Shown: positions 57,801-64,000 of the stretch, piece by piece
Numbering within the stretch: the first letter of the stretch is position 1
How the letters are laid out: each line of letters starts with the position of its first letter
Source: Gnetum montanum
Lineage: Eukaryota > Streptophyta > Gnetopsida > Gnetales > Gnetaceae
Reading direction: 5' to 3'
NCBI GenBank assembly: GCA_015680685.1
Contig: MNCI01011864.1
Coordinates: forward strand, 162,877 to 226,876
DNA length: 64,000 nt
Translations under genes and position numbers: made by a program
Notes under the pieces: model-generated
What the model was told of the DNA's origin: nothing
What the model saw: only the letters and a program-made list of their open reading frames with translations
Databases searched by the model: none

Positions 57801-60800
57801 TTGTATGTATTCCTAACCCGAATTTTGTAATTACTAAAATTATATTCTTACATTCTTTGAATGAAATTTATAGCAACGCTGGATAAATTATTTGAAACTT
57901 GTTGCACAAGCGATGCAATAACAATAATGATTACTGAATTAGGGCAGTTTCATGGTACATCTGACAGGTAAAGCTCAAGATAACCTTATAACAAATGCCT
58001 AAGAGATTAACGTCTCTTGTTTCGATGGCTACCATATCAAGGTTAAGTCTAGTCAACAACTAGAAGGTTCCTGCTAGCCTGGTTGGTATTTACAGCACAA
58101 GTTTAGGCTACCACACTCAAATATGTTGTTGCATCGTGCATGCAGCTAGCAAAGTACCAGTAAACATACAAGTAAAGACATATGCAATGTTAAATAGTAA
58201 CCAAAACATTTTTGAGGTCTATTTTTTTCCTGGGTGTTTGCATGTTTCAATCAATAATTCAATTCATCATTTTATCTACAATTATTATCTAACCTGCTTT
58301 GATCATACAAAATTTAATCCAATGCTAGAAGGTAACAAACCATTCAGACATTGCATTATCTAACAGAAGCAGCGATGTGTTAAGCACAAATATATTATTT
58401 TAAAGAGAACATCCAAAATAAAGAGATTGGGTACAACTTACTTACCTCATAAACAGCAATATTTAATGACTTTTGATTTCCTCCTTGCAGATTATCACTG
58501 AAAGAATCTTTCATAGATGAGGCTACATCACTATCGGTACTAAAGCTTGGCCTAGACTCTGCTATGGCATTCTCCTGTACCATCTCTTCTGATCTGCCCC
58601 AGTTGGTTAAATCTACTCCAAGCCACGCACCTCTTCCATCCTTTCTTTGTATATCATAAGACAGTGCTAAAGAATCTTTAACTTTCTGAACTACCAAGGC
58701 ACAAATTACTTCCAGTTCCTTTGAAGAAAGTTGCTTGTTGCAAGGTAGAAGTGGCTAAACAATAGTAAAAATTTCAAAAATGTAATAAAGTCCAGAGCAC
58801 TCACGTTGAATGGTAGATGTTCTAAAAATAATTCTGAGATAAGAAAAAAAAAATAATAGCTGACATTACTTTATTCATCGGAAAATTAAATTACTAGTGT
58901 ACTAATACTTGAATATCACTCGGAAGTGGGACATGGAAATATCTAAATAGCTACAAATCAAGGAAACTATACAACTCTGCATGCCTATAAGCAGAAAGCA
59001 CATTTTGTAAGCAATAACATCATGTCAACCAAAAAGACAATAGAATCAACCACGCAGTAGATGAAGAAAACAAAAACAAGGGAATCAAATCTGAAAAAGG
59101 TTTTTATACTGAAAGGAAAAAATAGTATTGGCAATATTGGGATCAAAATTAACTAAGTCGATAATTTTATGGAGGAATTGACATCCTAACATTAACGCTT
59201 TCTTTAAAAATTTTGCTACCATTCAAATTCTCTAAGCACTATTTGGTAAGATAAGATCAACCTTTGTGTTAATTAACTCCAGAAAATTAATTTAGCATAT
59301 TGATATTATTTGTTTGAATAAAACTTTCAACAGCTTGAAAATTTAGGATCAATTAAAGAACACGAATACCTCATCATAATTATTGCCGCTACCATTTTAA
59401 AACAATGTTTGATTGATACCATTGAAGTGCTGCCAACTCTCCACCTCGTTTTAGCACTACGCTTAGCTTCTCTTTTAGGAATATTACAATAAAAATTGAT
59501 GAGTGGATGAAAGAATCATGTTCTTCAATATCCCCAAGTTATTTCAGTTGCCTCTTGCTTCCAATAATGAATGTATGAGGATATGCGTTCCTTCTTCCGG
59601 TTAAAGGAAATCATGGAACAAAACAGACCTAACTATGTTGGCAGAAAATTTATCAAGGAACAAGTAGCCTAATTAGTCAATATCAATTACATAAGACATG
59701 TGCAACAAGTGATACTAGCCAGGTGCATAATCAGCCAAGGATCTCAGAAAGAGATGTAATTTTGTGGCATCAGCAAAAACCATGATTGTTTGATCTTGGA
59801 ACAGGTTGACGTGTTGGGCATAATTCCTTTTCCCTGTTAACTGGCAAAATATCAACTGAACACCGAGTATGTATGTCTGTCAACACACATATCATAATTT
59901 TTTAAAGTTATATAAAATTAAATTTTGGTAACAAGAACATTCAAACTAGTTAAGTTGTAGATTCTATCTTTAGTTTTCATGAAAATGTAATATCTGTCTA
60001 ATAGATCCTATGGGTCTTCAGATGTAATAAAGCTTCAATTTTGTTTTGTTTTTTAAAAAAACAAACCCACAACCAATAAAAAAAAACTATTTACATATAC
60101 ATGCAAGCACACACAAAGACATGGTACTTATTAAGAAAATACCAATAAACTTTTTAATATCTTTCAAATGTTATTTGCAAGATACCTTTTTCGTTTGGTT
60201 AGTGTGATATTCAGTAGCACTTTCAACATTGGACGACACATTAAAAATACTCGAAGCAAATTGATCAGATTTCAACAATCTGGAATTCCAAATTCGAGAA
60301 AGAATGATTAAAAAGCCCAAAGCCACTCCTCCGGCTACAACTTTAAACAGCATCTGCCAGACAGAAATTACCATCTGCACCAACAAAACAAAGAAATTGA
60401 GAAGACGAGCACACATGCAACTGAATGTGTATACATAAGTATGCATGCATACACGACCCATAGTTAAAATTGAAATTGAATGTAGAAGCTAATAAAAAAA
60501 ATTCAGCAATTTCTGTCTCTGTAAACAAAAACTAGGATTTGAATCTTTTTGAATGATGGATTCCAAAAAAGCAAACAGTTTGGTATTTAATAACCACCTT
60601 GTTTATGGCAGGCATCGGCTTGTTTATAATACTATCAGTATGAAATTGCTTTGCTTGACAACTGCTAGGATCTTCAAAGTACATGTCAAGGACATCTGCT
60701 AATTTTACCTTACAGCAACAAATGAATTGAGATTAATTCCATATTTCAAATTAAAAGCATAAAAGCAAGGAATACAAATAAAAACCAAGCTCATGCGTTG

Positions 60801-62533
60801 TAAAAATGAAATAAACGTGTACCATTTGCTGATGACTTAATAGAATTTCCCAAACATCATTTTTGCACTTTTGCCATCCTTGAAACATGACATCTTGAAA
60901 CTTTCTGCTATCAACTTGTAACTTATAAATTGGTGTGTGTACATTCCAACCGTTAGATTCACCATAATTATCAGTACTGTTAGATAAAACTAATGGTCGG
61001 GACCACCATTGGCTATCTTTAATCTCCTTTTGATTCTTTCTTATATGATACATACCACCATTTCCCATGTTGGCTTTGACAAAAGAAGCTACTTCAGATT
61101 GTGACAGTAAATAAATCGAAATATCATTATTCGAAGAAGTTATCTGCTTTTTCTTAAAACTATTAAATAATGGTATGCCAAATGAACGCTGTCTGAATTC
61201 ATTTTTCACACTGGATATTGCATAAGAACACATAACTTCAGCAAGCGCAGAAAGAAGCCTTTCATCAGATGCCATTATAGAACCGAAAACATCTGCCTGT
61301 ATCAGAAAGTTTAAAGGAAGCTCAATGATCCAGTTATACCTTGAGATAAGGCATTAAAAATAGAATAAGGTACCTTTCTTGCACTTTGAAGGTCATTCAT
61401 GTCTCTGCAACTTCCTGACTTAAAAAAAGTAAGTTCAAAATTCCACATGCGCTGCAACACCACTCTGTGAAAGGCAATTCCTAATGCCTGTCTAGATGTA
61501 TTTGCATTAGGCATATCTAGCCCCATTGCCAACTGCATTTGTTTAGCCTTCTCCAAAACCTTGTTAGATGGAACATGCTGTCAAAGTAGGAAAACAAGAT
61601 TAGCACGGCTCAGAACCATTAATAAATGTCATAAATGGAGTACTTATGATACTCAAGAATCAGGGAACATCAGAAAAATGAAATGTTATAATCAAACAGT
61701 TGCATTTAAAATGACCATCCTATTAGAACTCAAACATAACAATCTTAAAGGCACATGACATTTGTTGTGAGCTTAAATTGCCTCAAATTTGTTACAACAA
61801 AAGCCTAAAAAGGAAAAGAAAAAGACCAGCTCACTATTATTATGGATTAAATTTAGAACCAATGTGAGCATTATCCTGAGAGAGTCACGTGTGGTGTTTT
61901 CACCCTCCAAATCAGCGAACCGGTGTGCTTTAACCTTTTACATTTTCTCTAAAATTTAGCATACTAAACAATATGAATTGCATAAAGACACGCAGGATTC
62001 CTTTCTTACACAGCAGTCAACCAATAAATCCATTTATCAGAAAATATATACATAACTCAAGATTTTACCAGTCGAGTAGCAATGGTACTGTGACTACTGG
62101 AGCGACCAGGATAGAAAGTCTCAATGACCATGAAAGGGCGGCGACTGGCAACGTGCTCTGCTGCAGTTAGGCCGCCGTCGGCAGCTGCGGCAACAATGGC
62201 TTCTTCGTCATCATTATCCCCAATCATTATGAGCCGGCATGAATCATTCTCGAAAGTTCTCATCATAGGATAATCATTCATATCAGCATTCTCGGCTGCA
62301 TCTGCTGAAACCCTGCTCTGATTTGCTTTTGTGGCTTTCACATATGCACAGCCTCTGCCACACCTGTCATTCAAAATTCTACCGTAGCAACTCAGACGCA
62401 GGATTCTGCTACCACGGCTGAGTCTCTTAATGTTGTGAGTTCTGTGCGATGGATAACTTCGGCTCGGTCCAAGTGAAATTACGTTACGAGATGAAGGAAG
62501 CGCAGCAGCGCAACCTGAGAAGGGGCAAGCCAT
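48888..62533 (-). CDS. Conserved plastid-type plant protein of unknown function, 8 exons
   Basis: Exons (minus strand): 62069-62533, 61374-61577, 60823-61296, 60598-60708, 60186-60374, 58446-58754, 49114-49234 and 48888-49006. All introns have GT/AG ends; joined they give 663 codons with no stop. ATG 62531-62533 is the first in frame after an upstream TAG. The N-terminus (M-A-C-P-F-S-G-C, then Ser/Arg-rich to about residue 60) looks like a plastid transit peptide. A hydrophobic segment at about residues 426-447 ('VVAGGVALGFLIIL') suggests one membrane span. Conserved-looking blocks include 'RMWNFELTFFKSGSCRDM', 'DGRGAWLGVDLTNWG' and 'SRNGVILGFQPINRAAVNRW'. Intron 6 is 9.2 kb and full of transposons. 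I do not recognise the family; plastid location is inferred. Confidence 0.82.
49007..49113 (-). other. Intron 7 of the plastid gene, short phase-1 intron
   Basis: GT donor at 49112-49113 and CAG acceptor at 49007-49009. It splits a Gly codon (G|GA), the only intron of the gene that is not phase 0; this fixes the join CCAG/GATTTT between the last two exons. Confidence 0.8.
49434..49454. other. Perfect 9-bp hairpin in intron 6
   Basis: AACTAAAAA and TTTTTAGTT flank a TTG loop. Just left of it (49381-49431) is a looser inverted repeat (caacattttaacc / ggttaaatgttg). Possibly the remains of a small inverted-repeat element. Confidence 0.45.
49660..49975 (+). pseudogene. RTE-type LINE 3' end, plus strand
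   Basis: Decayed frame with 'RGRPKYTWFACIKKHIKDL' at about 49805-49860, followed by the typical RTE end 'tccatgtagttgggataaggct' and a GATGATGAT tail at 49950-49975. Only the last ~300 bp of the element is present, as usual for 5'-truncated LINE insertions. Confidence 0.75.
50690..50860 (-). pseudogene. RTE-type LINE 3' end, minus strand
   Basis: On the minus strand the frame reads 'VNIKKDIQDLGINVDLILDKSEW' in decayed form, then the RTE end 'ccatgtagttagaataaggtt' with a GATGATGAT tail at about 50709-50721. It faces the plus-strand copy at 49660-49975. Confidence 0.7.
51290..51439 (+). pseudogene. L1-type LINE, part 1 (left of palindrome)
   Basis: Reads 'SSMLKLGTAKVYDSIE' then a TAG where the family has Trp, then 'MALKQALHSC'. 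This is the reverse-transcriptase 'KAYD..EW' box. The LINE is interrupted at 51440 and continues at 55838. Confidence 0.75.
53050..53496 (+). other. Arginine-rich frame conserved in both palindrome arms
   Basis: A 148-codon frame with 'KEIWKINAPP', 'AREIMHGS', then a basic stretch 'KRGRRGRRKPYKRPPQAPRR' and a Ser/Pro-rich tail. The right arm has its partner on the minus strand at 54044-54265, where the same blocks are conserved although the frame ends earlier. I do not recognise the family. Because the arms share an origin, similarity alone does not show that the protein is made. Confidence 0.4.
54931..55554 (-). other. 207-codon Cys/Leu/Pro-rich frame in the right arm
   Basis: Longest open frame in the palindrome. 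Its left-arm partner (51825-52331, plus) is open for 168 codons in a related frame. Composition (many His, Cys, Ser, Leu, Pro) looks like translated low-complexity sequence, and no family is recognised. Probably not a real gene. Confidence 0.25.
55838..57620 (+). pseudogene. L1-type LINE, part 2 (right of palindrome)
   Basis: Frame 55817-56188 carries 'AFRGLRQGDPLSLYLF' and a decayed F-A-D-D box ('YAYDTIIYS' near 56060-56085). Then comes 'YLGVPSDGW' (56258-56285), and near 57050-57180 a zinc-binding end domain 'REVLTQDRLQRMEF', 'CFLCTRDNESL', 'LFFQCNEA'. The order is that of plant L1 ORF2. It runs antisense to the gene. The exact 3' end is uncertain. Confidence 0.8.
57621..58445. other. Right end of intron 6
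   Basis: AT-rich intron sequence between the LINE and exon 6. No further element was recognised. Confidence 0.5.
58755..60185 (-). other. Intron 5 of the plastid gene (1.43 kb)
   Basis: AT-rich with GT donor (60184-60185) and AG acceptor (58755-58756). No transposon signature was seen, in contrast to intron 6. Confidence 0.7.
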
Positions 62534-62592
62534 CTGTTGCCGCTGCTGCGCATATATGGAAACGAATTCGGGTTTTTGTAGCTTCTCCTTGA

Positions 62593-62640
62593 TCAAGGAA
62601 ATAGCCACGCTTCTGCTGTGTGAATACTAGACTGATTCAT
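62593..62640 (-). other. Upstream ORF in the 5' leader of the plastid gene
   Basis: ATG at 62638-62640 opens a 15-codon frame (M-N-Q-S-S-I-H-T) ending TGA at 62593-62595, about 60 bases before the main ATG and in another frame. If the transcript starts upstream of it, it could reduce translation of the main ORF. The transcript start is unknown. Confidence 0.4.
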
Positions 62641-63273
62641 CTCTGATCGTCGCCGAGTAAATTTTGATTTCCCAATTGTTATAGCTTCGACATGGATGGT
62701 TTGTACGATTACTGCAAACAGATAACAGACCTTAAGTTCTTAAGTTCTGCTTGCGTTGAATTAATTCGCACATCTTTTTTCTCAAGGACAGTACTTTAGT
62801 TGCAACTAAATCAACTAAGAAGTGAGAAGTAAGATTACTGGTATTGAAGCAATTTTCAAAAAAACTAGATTTGGGTTGTCATTTGATTTTGCCACTATAG
62901 AACAAAAAATTGAAAGAATTCCAAGTGTTTTCAGGTTTAGGGATCATACGACCTTCATGTTACTTCAAATGCAGGAATGTTTAGCGAGAAGGACAACATG
63001 CTAGAAGCATTAAATTGATGAATCTTTAATTTTCATTAAAAGACATTTTGGATCATCAATGTTTAAAAGAATTGCCTTTGATTTTCAAAAGGCTTGAAAA
63101 TTAAAACCAAAACCTTAAACAGAGCCCAATGTTGCAAGATGACCCCCAATCACTTGCAACAAGACAAAAGCTTATCGCACCCCCTAGGACGAGAGCTGAA
63201 AAAGGAGACCAGTACAACTAATTCAAAGAGAAATCATTTAGAAAAAGGTAATATTATTGATAAAGCCTAGTTC
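62641..63273. other. Promoter-side region of the plastid gene
   Basis: AT-rich, no clear gene. It should hold the gene's promoter (minus strand); no convincing TATA box stood out. The right part may be the 3' untranslated region of the neighbouring minus-strand LINE. Confidence 0.35.
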
Positions 63274-64000
63274 TCAACATTGAAGTTGAACAATACTAGC
63301 AATAGAGCATTTCATACCGTAGTCAAATTCATTGTAGTTTGTGTTTTGATACCAAGCATCTAGGCGACATTTCCAAATAAAGAAGATAATCTCAAATAAG
63401 AGGATTTTCCAGGCTTTTTGAAGGTGACACTTAACACAATCATCTTGAAAGATACATTGAGGAAAACCAATAGAGTGATTAGGAAGGAAGACTTGGAGAA
63501 ATTGACACCATTTCCAAATGTGTTGAGAGAATGAGCAAGCCCAAAAGACATGTTGAAAAGAGTCATCCACTTTACAAATGAGGCATTTAGGATGATCAAT
63601 TCCTAAGGAATGAAGCCTATGTCCGATGGGAAGACCTTGATGAACCAAGGACCAAAAAAAGAAACGGTGCTTAGGTTGGGCCTTGGAAGTCCAAATCCGA
63701 CGAAAAATAGTTTTCCACTGGTGGTCCTCAAGATGTAAACTCCAATGTCTATTTAGAGTGGAGAATTGAAAAACTTGTGCATGAAACCAAGATTTGGCTT
63801 TAGAGATGCGTAAAGAGCGAAGAGGGGAACCGTCAGGCCAAAAACAATCATCATACCAAGGAGTATTAGTATGCAACTTATGCACAGCAAAGTTGGAAAG
63901 AACTTGCTCTATGTGTTGGTAAATGATAATATCTTGTCTTTGAAACCCCCATTTTACTTTCGTATGTGTCCAAGAGAGGGTAGGAGAATCATTTCTAACA
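63274..64000 (-). pseudogene. LINE ORF2 3' end with zinc-binding domain, runs off window
   Basis: One open frame from the window edge to TGA/TAG at 63274 on the minus strand, about 240 codons with no stop. It carries 'WTSKAQPKHRFFFWSLVHQGLP' type sequence, then 'CLICKVDDSFQHVFWAC' (about 63530-63590), the reverse-transcriptase zinc-binding domain found at the end of plant L1 ORF2. The catalytic part would lie beyond 64000. It is the best preserved LINE frame in the window, so probably the youngest, though activity cannot be judged. Confidence 0.8.

Noticed and set aside
62533-62608. Longer N-terminus for the plastid gene starting at 62608
   Set aside because: That codon is GTG, not ATG, and lies just after an in-frame TAG; the first ATG is at 62533.

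Overview
The window looks like nuclear DNA from a large-genome seed plant. It is AT-rich, packed with nested and decayed LTR retrotransposons and LINEs, and holds one split gene with a predicted plastid-targeted product. The old, layered elements and a 9.2 kb intron would suit a gymnosperm such as a conifer, but nothing in the sequence proves the species.

Layout. 1-623 is a truncated LTR. 624-3104 joins a plus-strand Ty3/gypsy gag scrap to the gag of an old minus-strand element (C). 3105-16404 is a near-complete minus-strand Ty3/gypsy element (A) inserted into the gag of C; the N-terminal gag and 5' LTR of C resume at 16405-17636. 17637-19523 is a decayed L1-type LINE. 19524-28083 is element B, a minus-strand Ty3/gypsy relative with perfect target duplications. 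It has no pol but keeps frameshift-free gag and accessory-ORF frames. 28089-31900 is mostly unrecognised sequence with one exon-like fragment. 31913-46022 is an old Ty1/copia element (H), broken by an 892-bp solo LTR (G) and by a 10.2 kb plus-strand Ty3/gypsy element (D), both with perfect 5-bp target duplications. 46519-47083 is a GC-rich solo LTR of a different family (J). 48888-62533 on the minus strand is an intact eight-exon gene. Its sixth intron (49235-58445) holds two RTE-type LINE ends, an L1-type LINE, and a 4.4 kb palindrome inserted inside that LINE. 63274 to the window end is the 3' part of another LINE.

How the parts relate. Elements A, B, C, D, F and G share LTR ends (TGATGA...TCATCA) and the core of the LTR. 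Where a primer-binding site is visible (A, B, D, and degenerate in C) it is tRNA-Asp-type, and gag carries an unusual zinc knuckle in B and D, with decayed versions in A and C. They differ in the repeat block just upstream of the LTR TATA box. In both A and B, an interior copy of that family's own repeat block plus a TATA box lies about 0.5 kb upstream of a long accessory ORF (conserved domain plus coiled coil) placed after the pol position. I read this as an accessory gene with its own LTR-derived promoter. In B the gag and accessory frames have no indels and are broken only by point stop codons, consistent with decay by methyl-cytosine deamination after a gag-plus-accessory element had inserted. 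This is the most novel observation here.

The single-copy gene has an intact frame through canonical GT/AG introns, in clear contrast to the broken transposon frames around it. I could not assign it a biochemical function.
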